Assembly (NCBI GenBank): GCA_044350805.1 | Contig: JBILGU010000001.1 | Span: 166,225 to 230,224, forward strand | Origin: UBA6136 sp044350805 | GTDB lineage: Bacteria > Pseudomonadota > Gammaproteobacteria > Methylococcales > Methylococcaceae | Direction: 5' to 3' | DNA length: 64,000 nucleotides | Shown: piece by piece, positions 9,004 to 17,332 of the stretch | Numbering within the stretch: the first letter of the stretch is position 1 | How the letters are laid out: each line of letters begins with the position of its first letter | Made by a program: the position numbers and the translations under genes | The notes under the pieces: generated by a model | What the model was told of the DNA's origin: nothing | The model's database searches: none | Seen by the model: only the letters and a program-made list of their open reading frames with translations

Positions 9004-11811
9004 TCAGCTAGTTATTAACACTAATCCCGGAGGTAAGGTTTCACCCAAAACACGCTGCTCATCCAAATCAGTGAGATCCGAAACTTCACTGACCAGTCGC
9101 ACCCAACTTTCAGGAAGTTTCGCCTCCTCAAGTAAATGCACTAAAGCCTCTCGCGTTTCCACATCGACATCGAGCAGTCTATCCCCGGTAAACCGGGCGA
9201 TAAGCGCTGCGGAGAGGGCCGCATCGCTGTTCTTTTTAAGGTCCTCGCCCATGATCCGATCCAACCAGTTGCGAACTTCACTTGAAGGAATGACGTTGTG
9301 TGACGAACCGTGCCAGGGCTTGCGTGAACCCAGGCGGCCCAACGACCACCAGAGAACCCGCTGATCTCCAGCCTTTCCGATGCGAGGCAAGAGCCATTCC
9401 CCAATTCTGACTTTATCCTTGGCGGAGAGATGTTCAAGGCTTGCCACCAATCGCAAAAGATCCTCAGGCCCACGTTTTCTCGCAAGCTCTGCCTGAGTGG
9501 CCCGGCGGAGTCTCGAGGGTTCCAGGTAGGGCAACGCTGACTCAAAAAGGATACTTTGCCGGCGGTCATCCAGACCGCCGGCAATCCGCCGCCATAAAGT
9601 CCACCATTCCGACCACACCTGGGACTCCTGACTGAACTGTGGGGCCTGGGGAAAAACCTCAAAGACTTTAGCAACGAGCGTTTCATCCAGGGGGTGTCCG
9701 AAGCCGGGACGCAGACAGAACCCGGCCAGATTGAGCCAGACCCGCTCATGATCCGGTGAACGGCGGCGGTTGGGGAGCCCCTGAATGAGGATCTCGGCAA
9801 GTCCCCGCAGCAACACAATGCCCCAATCTTCCTTGGGCCCCAAAAGACGTTCGAGATCGGATCGAAGTCGCTTCACCGCCTTGGGATCCACCGACTTACT
9901 CCTTGGGCCAAAAACTCCGAGGATCAATTCCCGCGCCGATGCCAGCTTGGGATGCTCTTCGTGCTGAAGACCCTGAATCGAAACGCTGGCCTGGGATCGC
10001 AGCTCAAATTCTATTTTCCAACGGACGTCTCGATCATCAACCGCAACACATTGGAGATCCAAGGTTCCCACGGGGCTAAGCGCCGCAACCAACTGAACCT
10101 CGATCGCGTCCTCCTTTCTTCCTCGCGCATCCATGACGAGGCTCAGGGGCGGCAGAGCGCTAAAAGCCAGATCATCAAGCGGGACCAGAGTGCCGGGCAA
10201 GGGCGTAAGGTCATCTTGGGAGGCCACCAGATGAAATTGAACCGCAGCTCCAACTTTCAGCCTGAACCTTCGATCACTCAGAATGATTTCCTGGGCCTCC
10301 TCCGTTCCTCGCGGCAGGAGACAGCAGCCCATAGTCTTGGCTTCGCTCCCCCCCTCCAAAACCAGGAAGAGACTCCTCGGAGCACCACTGGTGATTTTCT
10401 TGACCACAGTTCCGCGGCGCGCCCACGCCGAAGCAACGGCGCCATGCGCAACTGACTCTTCAGGATGGGGATTTTCAAGACATCGGATGTTTTCGGCGCC
10501 CCAGGCCCTGAACTGACGCATCAGTCTTTGCGTCAAGAGGGCGCTATTGAAGACACCGCCATTCAACAGCAAGGCGTCTGGCATGAGGCCCTGAATGGGA
10601 CCCTCACCGATCGCCTCTGAAATGACATGACGATGCTCAACGAGAAACGCGGATATGTGACGTGTAATCGCGGGGTCACGGACAAAGGGGAGGCCATATT
10701 CAACAACACCACTGCGACGTCGGTCCGGAAGTTCACCCAATTCAACCAACGGGAAAAAACCATCCATCAAAAGGCTTTGAACCTCGGAACGCTCGAACTC
10801 AACGGATCGTGTGCCCCCAATCAAGCGACTGCCACCTCCCAGCAAGGTCACCTTGGCTGACTCGGGCGCATCCGGGGAGAGCAGCGCCTCTTTGGTCTGA
10901 CGACACTGCTCGACCAATTGGGAAAATTCAAGGGGACTCACCTTGTGCCCAGCAGTCGCCAACTTATTTTCGGCGAGGTGCGCCAGCGCAAGATCGAGAT
11001 TATCTCCGCCAAGCATCAGGTGCTGACCGACCGCAATTCGGGTGAACTCTGGACCACTGACCTCGCGTCTGACCGAAATCAGGGTCAGATCCAGTGTTCC
11101 TCCCCCCAAATCCACCACCAGAACCAGACGCACGCCATCAAGAAGATCAGCAATGTGATCTCGTTCGCGCCAGAGCCAGTCATAAAAAACCGCTTGAGGT
11201 TCCTCCACTAATTGAAAGTGGAGAAATCCGGCCTCTCTCGCCGCATTACAGGTCAGCGCTCTGGCGGCTTCGTCAAATGAGGCGGGAACGGTGATGGTCA
11301 GATCCTGATCCTCAAGGCGCGCCTGAGGGTGGCGTTCATTCCAGGCATGACGCACATGCCGGAGGTACCCTGCGGAAGCTGCCACCGGGGATATCTTCTC
11401 GACGCCCTCAACACCTCCCCAGGGAAGAATGGGGGCATTACGATCGACCGAGGGATGGGACAACCAGCTCTTGGCACTGGCGACGAGACGGCCTGGGGAC
11501 TTGGCACCCAGCTGTCGCGCCAAGAAGCCCACGATCGGGAGATCAGAACTGCTGCCCTGTTTCGAAGGCGTTTCCCAGGGGAGAAAACAATCTGCAGAGC
11601 GGACCTCATCTGATGAGGCTTGATATTGCACTGAAGGCAACAATGGCCTGGACCCCACCTCCCCAAGACCGACAAGCTGAGGGATCTGGAATCCAATGAT
11701 TTCGTGCTCCACAGCTTGCTCGAGGGAAGCTGCTGCGACTACGGTATGGCTGGTGCCTAGATCAATCCCGACCAGCCAGCGTGGCGTCGTTCTGGAAGAA
11801 TCTTTACTCAT
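9004..11811 (-). CDS. Hsp70-family ATPase with long helical C-terminus
   Basis: A 935-residue divergent Hsp70/actin-fold protein. The ATPase core is visible: phosphate-1 loop GIDLGTSHT (residues 15-23), EEPQAVFYDW (203-212), phosphate-2 loop VVDLGGGTLDLTL (232-244) and adenosine motif LLNGGVF (415-421). It shares with the next gene an inserted block (SAKSWLSH, then ILPWGG) and a distal WKIEFELR segment, so the two are paralogues over about 600 residues. From about 620 to the end this protein has its own helix-rich extension, possibly HEAT-like, which DnaK lacks. No DnaK-type linker and substrate domain is recognisable. It overlaps the upstream gene by ATGA. A dedicated chaperone or ATP-dependent switch is inferred; the client is unknown. 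Confidence 0.85.
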   Translation of the reverse strand: MSKDSSRTTPRWLVGIDLGTSHTVVAAASLEQAVEHEIIGFQIPQLVGLGEVGSRPLLPSVQYQASSDEVRSADCFLPWETPSKQGSSSDLPIVGFLARQLGAKSPGRLVASAKSWLSHPSVDRNAPILPWGGVEGVEKISPVAASAGYLRHVRHAWNERHPQARLEDQDLTITVPASFDEAARALTCNAAREAGFLHFQLVEEPQAVFYDWLWRERDHIADLLDGVRLVLVVDLGGGTLDLTLISVRREVSGPEFTRIAVGQHLMLGGDNLDLALAHLAENKLATAGHKVSPLEFSQLVEQCRQTKEALLSPDAPESAKVTLLGGGSRLIGGTRSVEFERSEVQSLLMDGFFPLVELGELPDRRRSGVVEYGLPFVRDPAITRHISAFLVEHRHVISEAIGEGPIQGLMPDALLLNGGVFNSALLTQRLMRQFRAWGAENIRCLENPHPEESVAHGAVASAWARRGTVVKKITSGAPRSLFLVLEGGSEAKTMGCCLLPRGTEEAQEIILSDRRFRLKVGAAVQFHLVASQDDLTPLPGTLVPLDDLAFSALPPLSLVMDARGRKEDAIEVQLVAALSPVGTLDLQCVAVDDRDVRWKIEFELRSQASVSIQGLQHEEHPKLASARELILGVFGPRSKSVDPKAVKRLRSDLERLLGPKEDWGIVLLRGLAEILIQGLPNRRRSPDHERVWLNLAGFCLRPGFGHPLDETLVAKVFEVFPQAPQFSQESQVWSEWWTLWRRIAGGLDDRRQSILFESALPYLEPSRLRRATQAELARKRGPEDLLRLVASLEHLSAKDKVRIGEWLLPRIGKAGDQRVLWWSLGRLGSRKPWHGSSHNVIPSSEVRNWLDRIMGEDLKKNSDAALSAALIARFTGDRLLDVDVETREALVHLLEEAKLPESWVRLVSEVSDLTDLDEQRVLGETLPPGLVLITS

Positions 11812-13679
11812 TCGCCTTTTGACGCCGTCGGTTCACCCGATGAAGCGTCTCGATCACGCACCTCGAACTCGACCTTCCAACGCTGGCCTCCATGGCGGGC
11901 GACTGCTTCCAGTTGCAGCGTTCCCGTTTCGGTAACCCGTGCAGCCAGAACAACCGGGACGACCTCCCCCTGAAGATATTGCTCTGCCGGGAGCGTGACC
12001 TCGATCGCCGCCAGTTCCTGAAGCTCATCCTCCGTCCACCAGTCCAGCCGCGTTCCGACTTCATCAAGACGCCGAACCGTTGAAGCAAAAAACCGAAAAT
12101 GAACAGGTTCACCAACGATCAGACCAAACTCGTAGGGAGGAAGTGCGGCCTCGCTGCCCTCCTCCATCCCGAAAGGTGCGATACAAAGGGCCTCCAGCGG
12201 GGGCGCAATACCCGGCACGGCGGGAACCGCACTTTCAACACCCACGTAGTAAGCCGCCCCAGTGCCTCCACGAATGCGAACGCCGGGTCCCTTTCGAACG
12301 TTGGCGTAGTAGGCAGCACCCCGGGATACCGCCAGATCAAGGTCTATTCCCTCGAGGAGGCGGACAGGCTCTGCACCGTCCAACTCAAGCCAGCGATTGA
12401 TCACTGCCAACAGGCGATCCACCAACTCGACTGAGCGAAAAACCCCGCCATTGAGAAGAATCGCCGAAGGATGCAAAAAGCGGCGGGCATCCCCGTTGGA
12501 AAAGGTTGGAGACTGATTCGCCGCATCGATATGACGACTCAGAAAAGCGGCCAGATGGGCGGTAATTCGGGCGTCTTGCGCATAAGGCAGGGAGAGGGTT
12601 GTCAAACCGGCGCGGGCGGTCTGCTGAGGACGGTCTACGACAGAAAGTACCGGAAAGAAGCCGTCTACAACGGTTTGAAGAACCTCAGCTCGAGTCAAAT
12701 TTGTTCGGAGTGTCCCCCCGATCAAGGAGGATCCTCGGCTTGGAATAGTAATCGCGACTTCGTCTAATGCCGCATCGCCCAGAAGCCTTTCCTTTGCATC
12801 ACGTGCACCGTGGGTCAGGCACTGTAACTGCCAAGGTTCAAGACGTTTACCCTCCCGATCTAGCTTGGCACGGATGCCATAGGCCAGAGCCAGATCCATA
12901 TTGTCTCCACCGAGGAGGATATGATCGCCAATGGCCACTCGCTCAAGCGTTAGACACCCTTCCGCCTCGGACACAGCAATGAGGGAAAAGTCTGTGGTAC
13001 CGCCCCCGACATCGACCACGAGAATGGTTTCTCCCGGACGGACCTGATTCCTCCACTCGCTACCCGAAGCCTGAATCCAGCTGTAAAGGGCTGACTGCGG
13101 TTCTTCCAACAAGACGGCATGGCCAAGGCCAACTCTTCGGGCAGCCTCAACGGTCAATTCCCTGGCTCCGGGGTCAAAAGAGGCCGGGACCGTAATCACG
13201 ATGTCCTGATCTGCCAGGGGAGCTTCCGGAAAACGGCAATCCCAGGCGCTCTTTAAGTGCTGGAGATAAGTGGTTGAGGCCTCAAGTGGAGAAATCCGGG
13301 TGACTTCCGGGGGCGACTGCACTGGAAGAATGGGCGATTTCCGATCGACTTGCGCATGCGAGAGCCAGCTTTTGGCACTTCCAACCAGCCGGATGGGAGT
13401 CTTGCTCCCAAGGTGACGGGCGATTTCCCCAACCAGACTGCGATCCGGGCTCGCCCAAGGCAACGTCACATCTTCAGCACGAAGTTCGTCAGGATGGGCC
13501 TGATAAAGGAAAGAAGGCAACTGGGGCCGACTCTCGACAGTTCCCGGAGTGATGATCTGCGGGATCGGCAAGACATCTACCGGAACAACCTCATCCTTCA
13601 CTGCATCAAGACGCACATACGAAAGGACGCTGTTGGTGGTCCCAAGATCAATTCCAACTGCAAAGTCTGCCTGACTCAA
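11808..13679 (-). CDS. Hsp70-family ATPase (short paralogue)
   Basis: A 623-residue Hsp70-like protein with the canonical phosphate-1 loop GIDLGTTNS (9-17), EEPQSALYSW (192-201), phosphate-2 loop VVDVGGGTTDFSL (221-233) and adenosine motif LLNGGVF (408-414). The region equivalent to the DnaK peptide-binding domain is short and divergent, ending in WKVEFEVRD, which matches the same segment in the longer downstream paralogue. There is no obvious DnaJ-binding EVLD-type linker. It overlaps both neighbours by four bases (ATGA), so all three proteins are probably made together. It is not a housekeeping DnaK: no grpE or dnaJ is near, and the insertion at about 95-130 is foreign to DnaK. Confidence 0.87.
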   Translation of the reverse strand: MSQADFAVGIDLGTTNSVLSYVRLDAVKDEVVPVDVLPIPQIITPGTVESRPQLPSFLYQAHPDELRAEDVTLPWASPDRSLVGEIARHLGSKTPIRLVGSAKSWLSHAQVDRKSPILPVQSPPEVTRISPLEASTTYLQHLKSAWDCRFPEAPLADQDIVITVPASFDPGARELTVEAARRVGLGHAVLLEEPQSALYSWIQASGSEWRNQVRPGETILVVDVGGGTTDFSLIAVSEAEGCLTLERVAIGDHILLGGDNMDLALAYGIRAKLDREGKRLEPWQLQCLTHGARDAKERLLGDAALDEVAITIPSRGSSLIGGTLRTNLTRAEVLQTVVDGFFPVLSVVDRPQQTARAGLTTLSLPYAQDARITAHLAAFLSRHIDAANQSPTFSNGDARRFLHPSAILLNGGVFRSVELVDRLLAVINRWLELDGAEPVRLLEGIDLDLAVSRGAAYYANVRKGPGVRIRGGTGAAYYVGVESAVPAVPGIAPPLEALCIAPFGMEEGSEAALPPYEFGLIVGEPVHFRFFASTVRRLDEVGTRLDWWTEDELQELAAIEVTLPAEQYLQGEVVPVVLAARVTETGTLQLEAVARHGGQRWKVEFEVRDRDASSGEPTASKGE

Positions 13680-14242
13680 AGCTCAACCTCCGCGGGAGCC
13701 AGCACGTGAGGATCATGCCCCTCGGCCATTAAGGGCAAACGAATATCGTGCACCTTCCAGCCTTTGTGGACCAAGCTACCATGGAAAGGGGGAGATCCTA
13801 CGATGTTCCCCGTCATGCGAATCTCTGACGCATTGAAGCCCTTTTCCAATGTGACGCTGGCACCTTCGTGTTCACTCATCACCGGTTCAAGCTGCAAATG
13901 TTGCTTGATCACACGACGACATCCTTCATGAACGACTCGGGCAGCTGCTCCGATCTCCGCATCCGCGTGGTGCTGAAGGTCCTCTTCGATGAAATCGATA
14001 AATCGGGCTTCTTGCTGTAACAATCCCAGTAGCTGAAGTGCTGCGGTCGGCTGGGACTCCGTCAATGTCGGGGCTACGGCAACTTCCGAAGGAGATTCAG
14101 CCTGAGACTTTTTCTGTCGCGCAGAAAGAAAGGGCAGTAATGCGAGAACGAGTGTCAGAAGCACCAGAATCACAACCAGCGCCCCAAGCACCAGATGGAA
14201 CAAATCCAGCGTGACAGGAACCATTTGGGGGTCAATGGACAT
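13676..14242 (-). CDS. DUF2760 membrane-anchored protein, partner of the Hsp70 pair
   Basis: A 188-residue protein that opens the three-gene operon. One hydrophobic helix at about residues 13-38 (VLGALVVILVLLTLVLALLP) is followed by a basic stop-transfer (SARQKK), an unstructured Ser/Pro/Glu linker and a soluble domain from about 65. That domain contains ALQLLGLLQQEARFIDFIEE and FHGSLVHKGWKVHDIRLPLM. This arrangement and the companion Hsp70 genes match the DUF2760 family as I recall it; the assignment is from memory of the family, not a search. The positive-inside rule places the soluble domain in the cytoplasm, where it could tether the ATPases to the membrane. No catalytic motif is apparent. 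Confidence 0.75.
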   Translation of the reverse strand: MSIDPQMVPVTLDLFHLVLGALVVILVLLTLVLALLPFLSARQKKSQAESPSEVAVAPTLTESQPTAALQLLGLLQQEARFIDFIEEDLQHHADAEIGAAARVVHEGCRRVIKQHLQLEPVMSEHEGASVTLEKGFNASEIRMTGNIVGSPPFHGSLVHKGWKVHDIRLPLMAEGHDPHVLAPAEVEL

Positions 14243-14340
14243 CAGAAACCTCGGGGAAAAGATCGTCCCTGATGGGACGGATTTGAAAAGTAGGAATCAA
14301 TGCAACGCAGACTAGCGTTCCGCAGGCTGTCGGGGCGATT

Positions 14341-14364
14341 GAAACAGCCGGTCCTTCGACCGGC
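14341..14364 (-). terminator. Possible terminator of the purM operon
   Basis: GCCGGTC (14347-14353) pairs perfectly with GACCGGC (14358-14364) around the loop CTTC. Read on the minus strand it lies just past the stop of the 14379-14822 gene and is followed by TGTTTC. The stem is good, but the U-tract is short. Confidence 0.45.
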
Positions 14365-14378
14365 CAGTCTCACAGATC

Positions 14379-14822
14379 TTATTCGGGGTGGGATTCGCGA
14401 TAGCGAAGCGCGTGTGCTCCCATCACCACGCGAACAACCTGCTGAGCGGCCTGGGACCGCTTTCTCTGAAGGTAACGCTCGGAAATGACATCGGGCACTT
14501 TTTCAGTCCGGAATGCGGGTTTAATTGGAGCCAACTTCGGATCACAAGCGCTCAGAATCAGATCGGTTAGTTTTCGGGAATCTTCGGGATCGTTTACATG
14601 CTTATTGGTTTCATCATTCAGACAATGCTGATAAGACTCCACTGCCTGATTAATCTTTGCGAGCGTTTTATCGCTCAAGGTCGTGGGTTTCCACTCTTGG
14701 GCAATTTCTGGTTCCGCAGGCTTGTCCTTTGCCAGAACCCCGGATGCGAGCGTTCCTTGCAACACGAGCGCAACCCCCATGCATCGAAGTGACTGGACTA
14801 CAGAGCCAGAGATTCTTTTCAC
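14379..14822 (-). CDS. Exported protein of unknown function
   Basis: I do not recognise this 147-residue protein. The N-terminus MKRISGSVVQSLRCMGVALV, hydrophobic to LASGVLA and followed by KDKP, looks like a Sec signal peptide with cleavage after about residue 31. The mature part is about 115 residues, charged and helical, with two cysteines (QHCLND, SACDPK) that could form a disulfide in the periplasm. It overlaps the upstream gene by ATGA (14819-14822) and ends the purM operon. No enzymatic motif is visible. Confidence 0.65.
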   Translation of the reverse strand: MKRISGSVVQSLRCMGVALVLQGTLASGVLAKDKPAEPEIAQEWKPTTLSDKTLAKINQAVESYQHCLNDETNKHVNDPEDSRKLTDLILSACDPKLAPIKPAFRTEKVPDVISERYLQRKRSQAAQQVVRVVMGAHALRYRESHPE

Positions 14823-15241
14823 TTGGTCTTTCCTTTAGGTGATTTTCCAGTCATCGTACGACCAGGTTTGGCGGGTACAGGTTCCGAAAGCATCTCCATG
14901 GCCAGCAGATCAACCTCACTATCACTCACGTTCTCAGAAAGATACTGGGATCCTGTCTCCCAGAACAACTGACCAGGACCAAATTCCTCCGCCTTCTCGT
15001 CCGTCGCAATGCGGACCCGCCCTTTCAAAACATACCGTGGACCCGGGACCGGATGGATACGCGTTTTAACCTTCCAGCCTTTTGCCAGCGTGAGCTTGAT
15101 GACCCGCACCTTGACCTTGGTCGCAGAGAGATCCATCGACTCCTCGCCCAAAAGCTGTTGCGGCAGCGGCGCAGTCTCGGCGGCGGTGGCATCGAGGCAT
15201 AAGAGGAATGCGATACCTGTAACCAGCTTGATCAGCGTCAT
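14819..15241 (-). CDS. Exported cupin-like protein of unknown function
   Basis: A 140-residue protein with a clear signal peptide (MTLIKLVTGIAFLLCLDATA, cut near AAETA). The mature part has a beta-rich centre reading GWKVKTRIHPVPGPRYVLKG, RVRIAT and then FGPGQLFWETGSQY. This pattern of short strands with a GxG turn resembles a small single-domain cupin. Metal-ligand histidines are not convincingly present, so catalysis is doubtful. The C-terminus is very basic (GRTMTGKSPKGKTK). It lies between a glycosyltransferase and another exported protein in one operon. Cupin fold is an inference from pattern only. Confidence 0.6.
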   Translation of the reverse strand: MTLIKLVTGIAFLLCLDATAAETAPLPQQLLGEESMDLSATKVKVRVIKLTLAKGWKVKTRIHPVPGPRYVLKGRVRIATDEKAEEFGPGQLFWETGSQYLSENVSDSEVDLLAMEMLSEPVPAKPGRTMTGKSPKGKTK

Positions 15242-15292
15242 GATTGGAATCTCCCCAATGTCAGATCACGTATGGCAGAGGAATGCGCATCT

Positions 15293-16027
15293 TCAGGGTT
15301 TTCCAAGCTCTTCCACCACGGGGATATGAGCCCTGCGCTGAAGCCACATGACGCCCATAAGATCCCATATCCCCACCCAAAGGCGGTGCCAGGTCCCATA
15401 TTTGGAGACACCGAGAGTTCTCGGGCGATGGTTGACCTCCACAGATACAATCCGCGCCCCGGCCCTTTGTGCCAATGCAGGGAGGAATCGATGCATGTGA
15501 TCAAAGTAGGGCATATCCAAAAACAGGGCCCGATCAAAAAGCTTCAGCCCACAACCCGTATCGGGTGTTGCATCGCCCAGTAAGCCTGCACGAACACGAT
15601 TGGCAATTCGGGAGGACAGTTTGCGCCAACCCGTGTCTTTTCTATTCTTTCGATATCCCGCAATCAGCGCCTTGCCGCCATTCTGCGTCAGCTCCTGCCA
15701 GGCTTTGAACATCGCAGGAATATTCGCCGGGTCATTCTGACCGTCGCCATCCAGCGTTGCGATGACAGAGCCTCGGGCCGCAATCACGCCGGTTCTGACC
15801 GCCGTACTCTGTCCACAGCACTTCACGTGCCTGAGCACTCGCAATGCAGAAAATTCAGAACTCAGCGCCTGAAGACGCGCCAGCGTGTCGTCCGCACTCC
15901 CGTCATCGACATAAATGATTTCGTAAGCGCCCAAGCCTGATACGGAGGTGACAATCTCCTCGATCAAGGGACGTAGATTTTCGTTTTCGTTATGGACAGG
16001 AACCACAACACTCAAATTGATACTCAT
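15293..16027 (-). CDS. Family 2 glycosyltransferase (polyprenyl-phosphate type)
   Basis: The start at 16027 (MSINLSVVVPVHNENENL) gives 244 residues, because the open frame further upstream only reads through purM. The fold is GT-A family 2: VVVPVHNENENL, EIIYVDDGSADDT (DDxS metal/nucleotide site) and ATLDGDGQNDPANI are classic for dolichol/undecaprenyl-phosphate mannosyl- or glucosyltransferases. CGLKLFDRALF and VSVEVNHRPRTLGVSKYG complete the family pattern. There are no C-terminal membrane helices, unlike ArnC or GtrB, so it resembles the soluble DPM1 class. It starts eight bases after the purM stop and is followed by two exported proteins. Donor and acceptor cannot be read; an envelope lipid-linked sugar is likely. 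Confidence 0.85.
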   Translation of the reverse strand: MSINLSVVVPVHNENENLRPLIEEIVTSVSGLGAYEIIYVDDGSADDTLARLQALSSEFSALRVLRHVKCCGQSTAVRTGVIAARGSVIATLDGDGQNDPANIPAMFKAWQELTQNGGKALIAGYRKNRKDTGWRKLSSRIANRVRAGLLGDATPDTGCGLKLFDRALFLDMPYFDHMHRFLPALAQRAGARIVSVEVNHRPRTLGVSKYGTWHRLWVGIWDLMGVMWLQRRAHIPVVEELGKP

Positions 16028-16035
16028 TTTTTCCC

Positions 16036-17097
16036 CTACCACGAACCGGTATAGCTGACCGCCGCTGGCCCATCGGTTGCAACGATCTCTCCGATGCTGA
16101 AACAAACTTCGCCGGCTCCTGACAATTGCATAAGAGCCTGTGCCTCTTCGGCTTGAGGAACACAGACGATCATGCCAATTCCACAATTGAAGGTCTTGAG
16201 CATTTCATGATCCGCCACCCGGCCCTGCTCCTTGAGCCAATTGAAAACTGCAGGTCTTTCAAAACTTTCGAGATGAATCACAGCCGCCGTTCCCTTTGGA
16301 AGGACCCTCGGGAGATTTTCGGTAATCCCGCCACCTGTGATATGCGCAAAAGCATGTACTTCAGAGCCATGCAAAAGGCTGATCAGGGATTTCACATAGA
16401 TGCGCGTCGGTTCCATGAGGGCTTCTGCCAGCTTCTTGTCACCACATGAGGACTCCAGCGCACCGGGCCCGGCCTTCTCAATGATTTTTCGAATCAGTGA
16501 GTAGCCATTAGAGTGAGGGCCTGATGAAGCTAAACCAATGAGCCGGTCACCCGGACGCACGCGCGTACCATCGAGCATGGCAGACTTTTCGACAATGCCG
16601 ACACAAAAGCCCGCAAGGTCGTAATCACCCGCCTCATACATGCCGGGCATTTCAGCCGTTTCACCCCCCACCAGCGCACAGCCCGCCCGCTCGCAGCCCG
16701 TTCCAATCCCCTCAATGACAGAGGCCGCCACATCAACATCAAGATGGCCAGTGGCATAGTAGTCGAGAAAGAAAAGAGGCTCAGCGCCCTGGACGACGAT
16801 GTCGTTGACGCACATTGCGACAAGATCAATACCCACGCCACCATGGCATCCTGTTTCGATAGCCAACTTCAACTTGGTTCCAACACCATCCGTTCCGGCA
16901 ACCAGGACAGGTTCACGGTAGCGCCCAACGGGCAACTCAAAAAGGGATCCAAATCCGCCAAGCCCTGCCAGAACACCGGGAATTCGGGTCCTTGCGGCTA
17001 TGGGCTTGATCCTTTCAACCAGGGCATTCCCCGCCTCGATATCAACGCCAGCCTTTCGGTAATCCAAAGACTCGCTATCCTCGCGCTTGTCGCTCAA
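16036..17097 (-). CDS. purM: Phosphoribosylformylglycinamidine cyclo-ligase
   Basis: PurM (AIR synthetase) closes the imidazole ring in step five of de novo purine synthesis using ATP. The 353-residue sequence has the standard order: YRKAGVDIEAGNALVERIK, the VAGTDGVGTKLKLA loop, IDLVAMCVNDIVVQGAEPLF, ALVGGETAEMPGMY and AHITGGGITENLPR. Many Gammaproteobacteria place purN after purM; here a glycosyltransferase follows instead. purM is the first gene of this minus-strand operon and is divergent from the heme A synthase gene. Confidence 0.97.
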   Translation of the reverse strand: MSDKREDSESLDYRKAGVDIEAGNALVERIKPIAARTRIPGVLAGLGGFGSLFELPVGRYREPVLVAGTDGVGTKLKLAIETGCHGGVGIDLVAMCVNDIVVQGAEPLFFLDYYATGHLDVDVAASVIEGIGTGCERAGCALVGGETAEMPGMYEAGDYDLAGFCVGIVEKSAMLDGTRVRPGDRLIGLASSGPHSNGYSLIRKIIEKAGPGALESSCGDKKLAEALMEPTRIYVKSLISLLHGSEVHAFAHITGGGITENLPRVLPKGTAAVIHLESFERPAVFNWLKEQGRVADHEMLKTFNCGIGMIVCVPQAEEAQALMQLSGAGEVCFSIGEIVATDGPAAVSYTGSW

Positions 17098-17332
17098 AAA
17101 ATTTCTCCGAAGTCATTCATACGATGGCGGAACCCAGATCCAATGGAGAGACTATGGCTAGCTCCTGAGATGGGCTGATTGTGCTATTTTAGCGCGTCTT
17201 CGGTCTGAAAGGCCCTGCCCCCGCCGTTCCTGTTCCAAGGAGCGCCTTTACGCTTTGCAGATCGTTAGCTTGTTTCCTGAAGGGCCCCGTCAACCCGGGT
17301 ATGTCAAAGCACCAGCCTCAGTGTTTCACAGC

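Noticed and set aside
17255..17332. TTG start for heme A synthase with AAGGAG upstream
   Set aside because: The spacing (12 bases) is long and the extra 26 residues have no family counterpart; the ATG at 17333 precedes the first membrane helix normally. Not fully excluded.
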